The position numbers were made by a program, and so were the translations under genes. Source: CAVQMB01 sp963713445 (GTDB taxonomy: Bacteria; Pseudomonadota; Gammaproteobacteria; Competibacterales; Competibacteraceae). Taken from it: 64,000 bases of DNA. The DNA lies in the NCBI GenBank assembly GCA_963713445.1, contig CAVQMB010000011.1:1-64000 (forward strand), written 5' to 3'. The notes beneath the pieces are model-generated. The model did not search any database. It worked only from the letters and a program-made list of their open reading frames with translations, and was not told where the DNA came from. Below, in pieces: positions 47,617-57,559 of this stretch; the stretch's first letter is position 1, and each line of letters starts with the position of its first letter.

Positions 47617-48888
47617 ATGCTGCTGGGCTGTATCGCCGACGACCTTACAGGAGCCACTGACCTGGCGTTGATGCTGGTGCGCGGGGGTATGCGCACGCTA
47701 CAGGTCATCGGCGTGCCCGATCCGGCCGCACCGCTGCCGGAGGCCGATGCGGTGGTGGTGGCCTTGAAATCGAGAACCGTGGCGGCGGCGGAGGCGGTTA
47801 AGCAATCCCTGGCGGCGGCTGCTGCGCTGCGCGCGGGTGGTGCCCGGCAGCTGTTCTTCAAATACTGTTCGACCTTCGATTCCACCGACGCCGGCAATAT
47901 CGGGCCCGTGACCGAGGCGCTGCTGGAATACTGTGGCGGCGATCTCACCATTGCCTGTCCGGCGTTCCCGGCCACCGGCCGCACCCTCTACCGCGGTTAC
48001 CTGTTTGTCGGTGATGTGCTGCTGTCAGAATCGCCGCTGCGCGATCATCCGCTGACCCCGATGCGCGATCCCAACCTGGTGCGGGTGCTGCAGCGCCAGA
48101 CGGCACTGCCGGTCGGGCTGCTGGGCTACGAGACGGTGGTTCGGGGGACGGCGGCGATCCGGGCCGGTTTCGATCAGGCCCGCCGCGACGCCCGGCGGGT
48201 GTTGATTGTCGATGCGCTCAGCGACGAGCATTTACATGCTATCGGCGCGGCCTGTGACGAACTCGCCCTGGTGACCGGTGGTTCCGGTGTGGCCATGGGG
48301 CTGCCGGCAAATTTCCGCCGCGCCGGTCTGTTCGAGCCGGCCGAACCGGCAAGCGGGTTTGCCGCGCCTGGCGGGGCGGGCGCCATTCTGGCCGGAAGCT
48401 GCTCGGCGGCGACCCGCGATCAGGTGCAGCAGGCGATTGCCGCGGGCATTCCGGCGTGTCAGCTCGATCCGCTGCAGCTTGCGGTCAGTGCCGCGGCATT
48501 GCAAGGCGTCGAGTGTTGGGCCCGTGAGCAGCTTTCGGCGGAGCGCCCGCTGCTGCTCTACTCGACCGCCGATCCGAGCGTCGGTCGGCGCTGTGCAGAG
48601 CGCGCTCGGGCGCGGGCGCGCCGGCGCCCTGGTCGAACACGCGATGGCGGCGCTCGCGCCAGACTCTGGTGGCGGCCGGCGTGCGCCGGCTGGTGGTCGC
48701 CGGCGGCGAGACCGCGGGTGCCGTGGTCGAGGCGCTGGGCGGCCAAGGTACTGCAGATCGGCCAGAGATCGACCCCGGGGTGCCCTGGACGCTGGCGTTG
48801 AGCGAGCCGCGTCTGGCGCTGGCACTGAAGTCGGGCAATTTCGGCGGCCCGGATTTCTTCACCCGGGCGTGGGAGCATGCTGGCATGA
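47617..48888 (+). pseudogene. Four-carbon acid sugar kinase (OtnK/DUF1537 type), two or three frameshifts
   Basis: OtnK-type kinases phosphorylate 3-oxo four-carbon acid sugars for cleavage by a partner aldolase. The N-terminus LLGCIADDLTGATDLA and the central KYCSTFDSTDAGNIGP and CPAFPATGRTLYRGY are typical. The C-terminal half carries VRRLVVAGGETAGAVVEAL and ALKSGNFGGPDFFTRA. The frame moves near 48,585 and 48,660 and again before the stop at 48,888 (TGA overlapping ATG of the next gene). Gene start is ATG 47617 after GGAGGA. Motifs are intact in successive frames, so the enzyme may be functional in the real genome. Confidence 0.83.
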
Positions 48889-49520
48889 GTCCCGAGAATC
48901 GCATGCGCGAGGCCAATTGCCGGGTCGGCCGTTCGCTGTTCGAGCGGGGCCTGGGCTTCGGCAGTTCCGGCAACATCAGCGTCCGGCTGGAAAGCGACGG
49001 CTGGCTGATCACGCCGACCAACCGCGCCTCGGCCGGCTCGACCCGGTCCGGTCGCCCGGCTTGACCGGGACGGCGCGTGGCTCGCCGGCGACCGCCGACC
49101 AAGGAGGACGTCCTGCACCGCGGCGATGTACAGAGCGACAGCGCACCGGGGCCGTGGTGCATCTGCATTCGACCCACTCGGTCGCGGTCAGTCCTGTCTC
49201 GCCGGTATCGATCCGGGCGATGTGCTGCCACCGCTCACTGCCTATTACATCATGCGGGTCGGGACCGGCTGCCGCTGGTGCCTTATCATCCGCCGGGTGA
49301 CCCTGGGCTGGCCGCCGCGGTGCGGAGCTTGGCTGGCCGGCACCATGCCGTGCTGCTGGCCAACCATGGCCCGGTGGTGGCCGGCAATACCCTGGACAAT
49401 GCCACCCATGCGATCGAGGAGCTGGAGGAAACTGCCAGACTCTTTCTGCTGTTGCAGGGTCGGGCGGTGCGCAGCCTGAGCGGCGAGCAAGTCGCTGAAC
49501 TGCGGCGCCGGTTCGGTTAA
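48885..49520 (+). pseudogene. Class II aldolase/adducin family protein (OtnC type), heavily frameshifted
   Basis: OtnC-type aldolases decarboxylate or cleave the phosphorylated acid sugar to dihydroxyacetone phosphate. Visible parts in changing frames are SLFERGLGFGSSGNISVRL (48,943 on), GAVVHLHSTHSVAVS with the metal His pair, DVLPPLTAYYIMRVG, and GRHHAVLLANHGPVVAG with IEELEETARLFLLL. About five indels are needed between 49,030 and 49,290. The tail (49,290-49,520) is in one frame. Paired with the kinase upstream it would form a two-gene catabolic unit. The error density argues for poor base quality rather than decay. Confidence 0.75.
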
Positions 49521-49541
49521 CGCAGGAGACACAGCAACGTC

Positions 49542-50561
49542 ATGACAGCCCCAATGAGCTACCGGCGACTCGGCCGTAGCGGTTTGCAGGTTGCCCCGAT
49601 CTGTCTCGGCACCATGATGTTCGGGGGCCGCACCGACGAAAGCGAGGCGCGCAGCATCATCGCCGCGGCCCGCGAAGCCGGGGTCAATTTCATCGATACC
49701 GCCGACCTGTATGCCGGCGGCCGCTCCGAGGAAATCGTTGGCCGTGCCATCGCCGCGGAGCGTCACTACTGGGTGGTGGCGACCAAGATCGCCAACCATG
49801 CCGCCGAGGGGCCCAATGGCCGCGGCCTGTCGCGCAAGTGGCTGCTGGAGGAGGTGCCGCGCAGCCTGGCCCGGCTGGGTACTGATTTTATCGATATCCT
49901 TTATCTGCATCGCGAGGATGCCGCCACGCCGGCGGAGGAAATTGTGCGCGCCCTGGGCCAGTTGCAGCGTATGGGGGCAGTGCGCTACTTCGGCGTGTCC
50001 AATCACAAGTCATGGCGGTTGGCGCTGCTGCATACCTTGTGTCGCGAGGAGGGCATCGATCCACCGGTGGTCAGCCAGCCGCTATACCACCTGATTAACC
50101 GCCAGGCTGAGGTCGAGCACCTGCCGGCCTGCGCTCAGCTGGGCGTCGGCGTGGTCCCTTACAGCCCCTTGGCGCGTGGCGTGCTGACCGGCAAATATTT
50201 GCCAGAGCGGGCCCCGCCGGATGGCAGTCGCGCCAGTGTCCGGGACAAACGCATGATGGAAACAGAATTCCGCCGCGACGCCTTGCTGGCCGGTGCGCGT
50301 TTCACCGATTATGCCCATGAGCGCGGGGTCGAGCCGACCGCGCTGGCGCTGGCCTGGGTGCTGGCCAATCCGCTCGTGACCGGGTTCGTGGCCGGTCCGC
50401 GCACGCTTGAGCAGTGGCAGTCTTATCAGGCCTGTCTGCACGTGAAGCTGAGCGAGCAGGACGAGGCCTTCGTCGATTCCCTGGTACCGCCGGGTCATGT
50501 TGCCGGCGGCATCTTCACCGATCCGGCCTATCCCGTGGAAGGGCGGCCCTGCGTGCTATGA
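49542..50561 (+). CDS. Aldo/keto reductase
   Basis: The 339-residue enzyme reduces carbonyls using NADPH. The (beta/alpha)8 features are GLQVAPICLGTMMFGG, the Asp/Tyr pair in NFIDTADLYAGG, the Lys in VATKIANHA, and the His in DILYLHREDA. It may act on an intermediate of the kinase/aldolase pathway next to it, since it follows 21 bases after the aldolase stop in the same direction. The substrate is unknown. Confidence 0.9.
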   Translation: MTAPMSYRRLGRSGLQVAPICLGTMMFGGRTDESEARSIIAAAREAGVNFIDTADLYAGGRSEEIVGRAIAAERHYWVVATKIANHAAEGPNGRGLSRKWLLEEVPRSLARLGTDFIDILYLHREDAATPAEEIVRALGQLQRMGAVRYFGVSNHKSWRLALLHTLCREEGIDPPVVSQPLYHLINRQAEVEHLPACAQLGVGVVPYSPLARGVLTGKYLPERAPPDGSRASVRDKRMMETEFRRDALLAGARFTDYAHERGVEPTALALAWVLANPLVTGFVAGPRTLEQWQSYQACLHVKLSEQDEAFVDSLVPPGHVAGGIFTDPAYPVEGRPCVL

Positions 50562-50610
50562 TCGTAGCGGGATTCCACGGCCGGCGGGGCATGCCGATGA
50601 GGAGGACCGG

Positions 50611-51273
50611 ATGAGGCTGCCACAGTTCTATCCCCACGTGCCGCCGTGTGCCATGGAGGCGCTCGATACCCCTGACGAAGCCTTGCGCGAGCTGACGGCG
50701 CGTCTGGTGGTGGTGGCCGATAACGATCGCTGGCGCCGCCGGGTGGATGCCTTGTGGCGGAATCTGAGTCGGCGTGAGTTGCCTGAGGGCTGGGGCTTCG
50801 AACTGATCCTGGCCGCCTACATCGGCCAGGGCAAGGCGCTGCTGGCGACCGCCACAGCCGGTGCCGCTCAGCTTGCCGGGTTGCGCGACATGACGGCCTT
50901 GCTGCAACACGCGCAGGCGCTGCGCCGGCTGCTCACCCGCCACCCGATGGCGGTACCCATCGGCGGCGGCGCTATTAAGAACGAGCGCCGCTCGCCGCTG
51001 CCGGTCAACGCCCGTCACGTGATCGACTACGTCAGCGCCGAGGCGGGCCAGCGCCGGAGCCGGCTGCTGGCCGAGCTGGCAGCCGCCGGCGATGACGGGG
51101 GTGGCCTGGTGGCGGTCCGTCGTGACATGATCATCCGGACGCTTAACTGGGCGTTTTTCGCCCCCGCTGACGCCAGCGACCTGTTCCGCTGCATTGCCAC
51201 TGTAACCGAGGCCGTGCTCGACAGCCGGGTTGGCGAACGCGATGTGGCCGCAGCGCTGGCGCCCACTGCCTGA
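50611..51273 (+). CDS. Hypothetical protein
   Basis: This 220-residue protein starts at ATG 50611 with a good GGAGGACCGG site. I do not recognise a family. It is mostly helical by composition, with Trp-rich N-terminal half (RWRRRVDALWRNLSRRELPEGWGFEL) and a Ala/Leu-rich C-terminal half. There is no signal or membrane helix. It sits between an aldo/keto reductase and exonuclease III in the same direction. Confidence 0.7.
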   Translation: MRLPQFYPHVPPCAMEALDTPDEALRELTARLVVVADNDRWRRRVDALWRNLSRRELPEGWGFELILAAYIGQGKALLATATAGAAQLAGLRDMTALLQHAQALRRLLTRHPMAVPIGGGAIKNERRSPLPVNARHVIDYVSAEAGQRRSRLLAELAAAGDDGGGLVAVRRDMIIRTLNWAFFAPADASDLFRCIATVTEAVLDSRVGERDVAAALAPTA

Positions 51274-51283
51274 CGGATCCGGA

Positions 51284-52051
51284 GTGAAGATTGCAACCTG
51301 GAATGTGAATTCGCTCAAGGCGCGGCTGGCGCATGTGCTGCGCTGGCTGGAGCAGCAGCGTCCCGATGTGCTGGCGCTGCAGGAGACCAAGACCGTCGAC
51401 GCGCAGTTTCCGGCCACGGCGCTGGCCGAGGTCGGCTATCGGGCAGTCTTTTCGGGGCAGAAGACCTATAATGGCGTCGCCCTGCTGAGCCGGGAGCCCG
51501 CCAGCGATGTGGTGACCGAACTGCCGGCCATGGCCGACCCGCAGCGCCGGGTGCTGGGCGCCACGGTGGCGGGGGTCCGGGTGCTCGACCTGTATGTCCC
51601 CAACGGGTCCGAAGTTGGCAGCGACAAATACGCCTACAAGCTGGACTGGCTGGGGCAACTGGCGCAGTTCGTGGAGGCAGAACTGGCCGTCCACCAGCGG
51701 CTGGTGGTGCTGGGTGATTTCAACATCGCCCCTGACGACCGTGATGTCCATGATCCCGCCGCCTGGGCCGGCAAGGTGCTGTGCAGCGAACCCGAACGGA
51801 CGGCGTTACAGGCGTTGCTGGCGCTTGGCTTGCGCGACACCTTCCGGCTGTTCGGGCAACCCGATCCGGGCTATAGCTGGTGGGATTACCGGGCGGCTGC
51901 TTTTCGCCGCAACCTGGGTTTGCGCATCGATCTGATTCTTGCCAGCAGCGCGCTCAGCGAGCGCTGTACCGGATGCTGTATCGACCGCGAGCCGCGACGC
52001 TGGGAGCGGCCCTCCGACCACGCCCCGGTGCTGGCCGAATTCGCCCTGTAA
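51284..52051 (+). CDS. xthA: Exodeoxyribonuclease III
   Basis: ExoIII is an apurinic-site endonuclease and 3' exonuclease in base-excision repair. The signature elements are KIATWNVNSLKARL, DVLALQETKT, the GDFNIAPDDRDV loop, GYSWWDYRAAAFRRNLGLRIDLIL, and SDHAPVLAEF with the catalytic His. The start is GTG 51284, just after the preceding gene's stop; the frame extends upstream without support. It has 255 residues. Confidence 0.94.
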   Translation: MKIATWNVNSLKARLAHVLRWLEQQRPDVLALQETKTVDAQFPATALAEVGYRAVFSGQKTYNGVALLSREPASDVVTELPAMADPQRRVLGATVAGVRVLDLYVPNGSEVGSDKYAYKLDWLGQLAQFVEAELAVHQRLVVLGDFNIAPDDRDVHDPAAWAGKVLCSEPERTALQALLALGLRDTFRLFGQPDPGYSWWDYRAAAFRRNLGLRIDLILASSALSERCTGCCIDREPRRWERPSDHAPVLAEFAL

Positions 52052-52197
52052 CCTCTGCTGCTTTCCTGGCGCGCCTGATTCGAGCTTTATTGACCTATAT
52101 CAATACCGCCTGCTTGAGTCCTTGCTAGATTGGCCCGCATGCCGCGCCGCGCGCCGGCGGGGTGCGACTGCCACTATCACAGGCAAGGACGGCTATC

Positions 52198-53664
52198 ATG
52201 ACAACCACGGTTAGCGAAACAACGGCCGAGGCGGGTTCCGCCGCCAGCGCCAATGGCGGGCTCGGGCTGGTGCCACTCAGCGGTATCGTCATCGGCTCGA
52301 TGATCGGTTCGGGCGCCTACAGCCTGCCACAGAACATGGCCGCCGGCGCCTCGCCGGCGGCGGTGCTGATCGGCTGGCTCATTACCGGTCTGGGTGTCCT
52401 CGCCCTGGCCTTTGTCTACCAGGATCTGGCGCTGCGCCGCCCCGACCTCAATGCCGGTCCCTATGCTTATGCGCGGGCCGGTTTCGGCGCGTTTATCGGC
52501 TTCAACAGTGCCTGGGGCTACTGGCTGAGCGCATGGCTTGGCAACGTCTCCTATGCGGTGCTGATCTTCAGCGCACTCAGCTACTTCTGGCCGGTCTTCG
52601 GTAACGGCAACACCTGGCAGGCCATCGTCGGCGCTTCGGCCTGCTTGTGGTTGATCCACTGGCTGGCCCTGCGCGGCGTGCGCCAGGCGGCCTTCGCCAA
52701 CATCATCACCACCATCGCCAAGGTGGTCCCGCTGATCATGTTCATCGTGCTGGTGCTGATGGCATTCCGGGCCCACACCTTCACCATCGACTTCTGGGGC
52801 GGTGCCAAGCTGGGCGGTCTGTTCAGTCAGGTCAAGAGCACCATGCTGGTGACGTTGTGGGCCTTCATCGGCATCGAGGGCGCCAGCGTGGTGTCGCTGC
52901 GGGCACGCCAGCGCGTGGACATCGGCCGTGCCACGTTACTTGGATTTGCGGTGACGCTGGTGCTTTACGTGCTGATCTCGGTGCTGGCTTTCGGGGTGCT
53001 GGACCAGGCGGCACTGAGTCAGCTCAAGAATCCGTCGACGGCCGGTGTGCTGCAGGCCGCGGTCGGCCCCTGGGGTGCTGCGCTGATGACCATCGGTCTG
53101 GTGATTTCGGTCGGTGGCGCATTTCTCAGCTGGACCCTGCTGGCGGCGGAAATTCCCTATTCCGCCGGCCGCGATCAGACCATGCCCCGCTGGTTCGCCG
53201 GTGAGAATGCCAGCGGTTCGCCGGCAACCTCGCTGTGGATCACCAACGCTCTGGTGCAGCTGTTTCTGATCGTGGCGCTGTTTCGCCAGAGCACCTATTA
53301 CGCATTGTTCTACACCGCGACTGCGGCGATTCTGGTGCCCTACGTGTTCTCCGGTGCTTACGCTCTCAAGCTGGCGATCACCGGCGAGAGCTACGAGGCC
53401 GACGCGAAACCGCGGCGCCGGGACATGTATATCGGTCTGGTGGCGACAATTTACGGCTTGTGGCTGGTCTATGCCGCCGGTCTGGCTTATCTGCTGATGG
53501 TGGCGTTGCTCTATGCGCCGGGCATCATTTTCTATGTGGTGGCACGGCGCCAGCACCGCAAGCGGATGTTCAACGTCTGGGAAGTGCTGATTGCGCTGGG
53601 CCTGATCGCGGCCGCCGTGGTCGCCGCCGTGCTGATCGCGCGCGGCACCATCAGCCCGCTGTGA
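52198..53664 (+). CDS. arcD: Amino acid permease, probably arginine/ornithine antiporter
   Basis: The 488-residue protein has about 12 membrane helices of the APC/basic amino acid antiporter type. Recognisable parts are GIVIGSMIGSGAYSLPQNMA near the start, ALRRPDLNAGPYAYARAGFG, and FIGIEGASVVSLRARQR. It is directly upstream of arginine deiminase, so it most likely exchanges arginine for ornithine. It starts at ATG 52198; a longer frame to 52162 is less likely. Confidence 0.88.
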   Translation: MTTTVSETTAEAGSAASANGGLGLVPLSGIVIGSMIGSGAYSLPQNMAAGASPAAVLIGWLITGLGVLALAFVYQDLALRRPDLNAGPYAYARAGFGAFIGFNSAWGYWLSAWLGNVSYAVLIFSALSYFWPVFGNGNTWQAIVGASACLWLIHWLALRGVRQAAFANIITTIAKVVPLIMFIVLVLMAFRAHTFTIDFWGGAKLGGLFSQVKSTMLVTLWAFIGIEGASVVSLRARQRVDIGRATLLGFAVTLVLYVLISVLAFGVLDQAALSQLKNPSTAGVLQAAVGPWGAALMTIGLVISVGGAFLSWTLLAAEIPYSAGRDQTMPRWFAGENASGSPATSLWITNALVQLFLIVALFRQSTYYALFYTATAAILVPYVFSGAYALKLAITGESYEADAKPRRRDMYIGLVATIYGLWLVYAAGLAYLLMVALLYAPGIIFYVVARRQHRKRMFNVWEVLIALGLIAAAVVAAVLIARGTISPL

Positions 53665-53692
53665 CCGCGGCTATAAGCCGGAGGATAGAATC

Positions 53693-54913
53693 ATGAGTCA
53701 ACTCGGTGTTTACTCGGAAGTCGGCATCCTGCGCCGCGTGCTGGTCCATCGGCCTGACCTCAGTCTGCGCCGGCTGACGCCCGGCAACTGTCAGGCACTG
53801 CTGTTCGACGACGTGCTGTGGGTCAAACGGGCCCGCGAGGAGCACGACGTGTTCGTGGACTCGCTGCGCGAGCGTGGCGTCGAGGTGCTGTACCTGCAGC
53901 AACTGCTGGCGGAGACGCTGGCCGATGCCGAGGCCCGGCGCTGGCTACTGGAGCGGGCGGTGACCGGGCGCGACGTGGGCGCCGCCATGACCGCCGAGGT
54001 GCGTGGCTATCTGGACGCGCTGCCACCGGAAACCCTGGCCGCGACTCTGATCGGCGGCATGGCGCGGGCCGAAAGCCCGTTCCAGGGTCGCGGGCTGACC
54101 ACTGAAGCCATGGACGGGCATGACTTCATCCTGCCGCCACTGCCCAACCACTTGTTCACCCGTGACACCTCGTGCTGGATCTACGGCGGCGTGTCGCTTA
54201 ACCCCATGGCGAAGCCGGCGCGGCGCCGCGAAACGCTGAACTATCAGGTCATCTATCGCTACCACCCGCTGTTCCGCGAGTCGTCCTGCCGGTTCTGGTT
54301 CGGCGATGAGGAACGCGATTACCGGGGCCAGACCATCGAGGGCGGCGACGTCATGCCGATCGGTCACGGGACCGTTCTGGTCGGTATGGGCGAGCGCACC
54401 ACGCCGCCGGCGGTGGAGGCGCTGGCGCTCAGCCTGTTCGCCAGCGGCGCGGCCGAACGGGTGATTGCCGCGGCCTTTCCCAAGGCCCGCTCGGCGATGC
54501 ACCTGGACACCGTGTTCACACTCCTTGACCGTGACGTAGCGACCATTTTCCCGGCCGCAGTGCACGCATTCCGCAGCTGGAGTCTGCGCCCGGGCGAGCG
54601 CGAGGGCACGCTCGATCTGCGCGCCGAACCCGGCTTTCTGGACGCGGTTGCCGATGCGCTGAAAGTGAAAACGCTGCGTGCTATTGTCACCGGTGGCGAC
54701 GAATATGAGGCCGAGCGGGAGCAGTGGGACGACGGCAACAACATGCTGGCCGTCGCTCCGGGTGTGGTCATCGGCTACGACCGCAACGTCGACAGCAACA
54801 CACAACTGCGCAAGGCCGGGATCGAGGTGATCACCATCCCCGGGTTCGAGTTGTCCCGCGGCCGGGGCGGGGCTCACTGCATGAGCTGCCCGCTCGAGCG
54901 CGACCCCGTTTAG
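53693..54913 (+). CDS. arcA: Arginine deiminase
   Basis: Arginine deiminase hydrolyses arginine to citrulline and ammonia, the first step of the ADI energy pathway. The start LGVYSEVGILRRVLVHRPD and DDVLWVKRAREEHDVF are typical. Active-site parts are LFTRDTSCWI, MHLDTVFTLLD and the nucleophile Cys in GGAHCMSCPLERDP near the C-terminus. It has 406 residues. It follows arcD by 28 bases. Confidence 0.96.
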   Translation: MSQLGVYSEVGILRRVLVHRPDLSLRRLTPGNCQALLFDDVLWVKRAREEHDVFVDSLRERGVEVLYLQQLLAETLADAEARRWLLERAVTGRDVGAAMTAEVRGYLDALPPETLAATLIGGMARAESPFQGRGLTTEAMDGHDFILPPLPNHLFTRDTSCWIYGGVSLNPMAKPARRRETLNYQVIYRYHPLFRESSCRFWFGDEERDYRGQTIEGGDVMPIGHGTVLVGMGERTTPPAVEALALSLFASGAAERVIAAAFPKARSAMHLDTVFTLLDRDVATIFPAAVHAFRSWSLRPGEREGTLDLRAEPGFLDAVADALKVKTLRAIVTGGDEYEAEREQWDDGNNMLAVAPGVVIGYDRNVDSNTQLRKAGIEVITIPGFELSRGRGGAHCMSCPLERDPV

Positions 54914-54938
54914 GACCCGACTTCCAGGAGATCTCGTC

Positions 54939-55941
54939 ATGGCCTTCAACCTGCACAATCGCAGCTTCCTCACGCTGGCGGATTTCGCCCCGCGCGAAAT
55001 CCTTTATCTCATCGATCTGGCGCGCGAGCTCAAGGCCGCCCGGTATGCCGGTACCGAGCGGCGCAGTCTGGCGGGCCGCAATATCGCGTTGATCTTCGAG
55101 AAGGACAGCACCCGCACCCGCTGTGCGTTCGAGGTCGCGGCACATGATCAGGGCGCGCACGTGACCTACATCGGCCCCACCGGCTCGCACCTGGGTGTCA
55201 AGGAGACCGTCAAGGACACCGCGCGGGTGCTCGGGCGCATGTTCGACGCCATCGAGTACCGTGGCTTCGGCCAGAAAATTGCCGAGGACCTGGCTGCCTG
55301 GGCCGGTGTGCCGGTATGGAACGGCCTCACCGACGAGTTCCACCCGACCCAGGTGCTGGCCGATTTCCTGACCATGCGCGAGCACAGCGAGAAGCCGTTG
55401 CCCCACATCGCCTTCTGCTTTCTCGGTGACGGCCACAACAACGTCGCCGAGTCACTGCTGCTGGGCGCGGCCAAGCTGGGCATGGACTGCCGCATCGCGG
55501 CCCCCGCGGAGCGCCAGCCGGAACCGGCACTGGTGGAACAATGCCGGGAGCTGGCCCGGACCACGGGCGCCCGTATCATCGTGACTGACGCTGCCGCCGA
55601 CGCGGTGCGCGGGGCGGATTTCCTCTATACCGACGTCTGGGTCTCGATGGGCGAGGCGGAATCGGTGTGGCAGTCGCGCATCGAGCTGCTGCGCCCGTAT
55701 CAGATCAACCGTGCACTGGTCGGACAGACCGGCAATCCCAAGGTGCGGGTGATGCACTGCCTGCCGGCGTTCCACAATCGGGATACGAGTTATCGGTGAG
55801 AAGATCTTCCAGCGCTACGGTCTGGATGGCATGGAAGTGACCGAGGAGGTGTTCGAGTCGGAATACGCCATCGTCTTCGATCAGGCTGAGAACCGGCTAC
55901 ACACCATCAAGGCCGTCATGGTCGCCACCCTGGGGCGCTGA
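54939..55941 (+). pseudogene. argF: Catabolic ornithine carbamoyltransferase, one extra base near the 3' end
   Basis: In the ADI pathway this enzyme splits citrulline to ornithine and carbamoyl phosphate. The carbamoyl-phosphate site is FEKDSTRTRCAFE, followed by the EFHPTQVLADF loop and FLGDGHNNVAESLL. HCLPAFHNRDT is the ornithine loop. At about 55,790 one extra A changes the frame, giving an early stop at 55,799. Without it the protein goes on as VIGEKIFQRYGLDGMEVTEEV to the stop at 55,941, two bases before arcC. The gene is thus full length apart from one base, probably an error. Called arcB in other ADI clusters. Confidence 0.9.
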
Positions 55942-55942
55942 C

Positions 55943-56878
55943 ATGCGGGTCGTCGTCGCCCTGGGCGGTAATGCACTGCTGCGCCGCGGTGAGCCGCTGA
56001 CGGCTGCCAACCAGCGGCGCAATGTCGGGGTCGCAGCCGAGGCCCTGGCCGGGCTGGTCCAGGCCGGGCATCAGCTGGTGGTGTCGCATGGCAACGGTCC
56101 CCAGGTCGGGCTGCTGGCGTTGCAGGGCTCGTCCTATAAGCCGGATGAGCTCTACCCGCTGGACGTGCTGGGCGCCGAGACCGAGGGCATGATCGGCTAT
56201 CTGATCGAGCAGGAACTGACCAACCGGCTGCCGCGTGACCGGCTGGTCGCCACCCTGTTGACGCAGGTCGAGGTCGACCCGGCCGATCCCGCCTTTGGCA
56301 ACCCCACCAAGCCGATTGGACCCGTCTATGACCAGGCTGAGGCCCAGCGGCTGGCGGCCGAGCGCGGCTGGGCCATGGCCGCCGACGGCGATAGCTACCG
56401 GCGGGTGGTGGCGTCACCGGCGCCGCGGCGCATCTTCGAACTCAAGGTCATCGAGCTGCTGGCGGGCCAGGGGATCATCGTGGTCTGTGCCGGCGGCGGC
56501 GGTATTCCGGTGGTGGTGCACGAGAACGGCAGCCTGCTGGGGGTGGAGGCGGTGATCGACAAGGATGCCGCCAGTGCCCTGCTGGCGCAGTGCCTGCACG
56601 CCGACGCCCTGCTGCTGCTGACCGACGTCGATGCGGTGCAGACCGACTGGGGCACGCCCGCGGCCCGGCGCATCCGCCGCGCCAGTGCGGCCGCGCTGGA
56701 TCAATTCGCGTTCAGCGTCGGGTCGATGGCCCCCAAGGTGGCTGCCGCTCAGGCTTTCGCCCGCGCCACTGGCGGTTTTGCCGCCATCGGCCGGCTACAG
56801 GACGCCGGTGCCCTGCTGGCCGCAACAGCGGGCACCCGGATCGACGCGGCCGCCAACGCTATCGACTATTATTCCTGA
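55943..56878 (+). CDS. arcC: Carbamate kinase
   Basis: Carbamate kinase transfers the phosphate of carbamoyl phosphate to ADP, giving ATP, the last step of the ADI pathway. Signatures are VVVALGGNALLRRGE, QLVVSHGNGPQVGLLALQ, the FELKVIELLAGQGIIVVCAGGGGIPVV region and IDKDAASALLAQ. It has 311 residues. It starts two bases after the argF stop and completes arcD-arcA-argF-arcC. Confidence 0.96.
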   Translation: MRVVVALGGNALLRRGEPLTAANQRRNVGVAAEALAGLVQAGHQLVVSHGNGPQVGLLALQGSSYKPDELYPLDVLGAETEGMIGYLIEQELTNRLPRDRLVATLLTQVEVDPADPAFGNPTKPIGPVYDQAEAQRLAAERGWAMAADGDSYRRVVASPAPRRIFELKVIELLAGQGIIVVCAGGGGIPVVVHENGSLLGVEAVIDKDAASALLAQCLHADALLLLTDVDAVQTDWGTPAARRIRRASAAALDQFAFSVGSMAPKVAAAQAFARATGGFAAIGRLQDAGALLAATAGTRIDAAANAIDYYS

Positions 56879-56931
56879 CAACTGTCCGGGTACACTGGCC
56901 GCCCATCGACTGCATCGCCCCAGAGAACCTT

Positions 56932-57555
56932 ATGCCCTCGCTGCATGCCTGGCTCGGCTTCGTGCTGGCCGCTGAACTGTTGCTGCTGATTCCCGGACCG
57001 ACCGTACTGATGCTGCTCGGCTGCGCCTTGCGTCATGGTCGTCGCGCGACGCTGAGCGCCGTACCCGGGGTGGTGGCCGGCGATGCGCTGGCAATGAGTG
57101 CTTCGCTGCTGGGCCTGGGGATGATCCTGGCGGCGTCGGCAGCGCTGTTCGAGGCCCTGAAATGGGTCGGTGCGCTGTACCTGATCTATCTTGGCATCAG
57201 TCAATGGCGCCAGCCACCGGCGGCCGTGGCGGGCAGCGCGATCGATCCGCGCCGGCTGCGTCGGCGGGCATTCACCGTGACCGCGCTCAATCCCAAGAGC
57301 ATTGCCTTTTTCGTCGCCTTCATGCCGCAGTTCGTGACGCCGCACAGCACGGCGCTGCCGCAACTCCTGATCCTGGGCGTGACCTTCCTGTTGCTGGCTG
57401 GCTTGAATGCGGCCGGTTACGCGCTGGCGGCGGGCAGTCTGCAGACGCTGCTGGCCGGCGGGCGGGCCCGGCGTCGGCTCAACCGCACCGGCGCTGCGGT
57501 ACTGGTGGCGGCGGGTGTGTTGCTGGCCACAATCAGCCGGGCACAGCCGGCGTGA
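56932..57555 (+). CDS. LysE/RhtB-family amino acid exporter
   Basis: The 207-residue membrane protein has about five to six helices. The conserved N-terminal pattern LLIPGPTVLMLLGCALRHGRR is followed by WVGALYLIYLGISQWR and TALNPKSIAFFVAFMPQFV. Such proteins export basic or neutral amino acids or homoserine lactones. It lies downstream of the ADI cluster in the same direction, so export of ornithine or citrulline would make sense, but that is inference. ATG 56932 is chosen because it starts the family pattern. Confidence 0.85.
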   Translation: MPSLHAWLGFVLAAELLLLIPGPTVLMLLGCALRHGRRATLSAVPGVVAGDALAMSASLLGLGMILAASAALFEALKWVGALYLIYLGISQWRQPPAAVAGSAIDPRRLRRRAFTVTALNPKSIAFFVAFMPQFVTPHSTALPQLLILGVTFLLLAGLNAAGYALAAGSLQTLLAGGRARRRLNRTGAAVLVAAGVLLATISRAQPA

Positions 57556-57559
57556 CGGC

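Noticed and set aside
47617..49520. Programmed frameshifting in the kinase and aldolase genes
   Set aside because: There are many shifts in both directions, without slippery sites at each. Errors are the better explanation.
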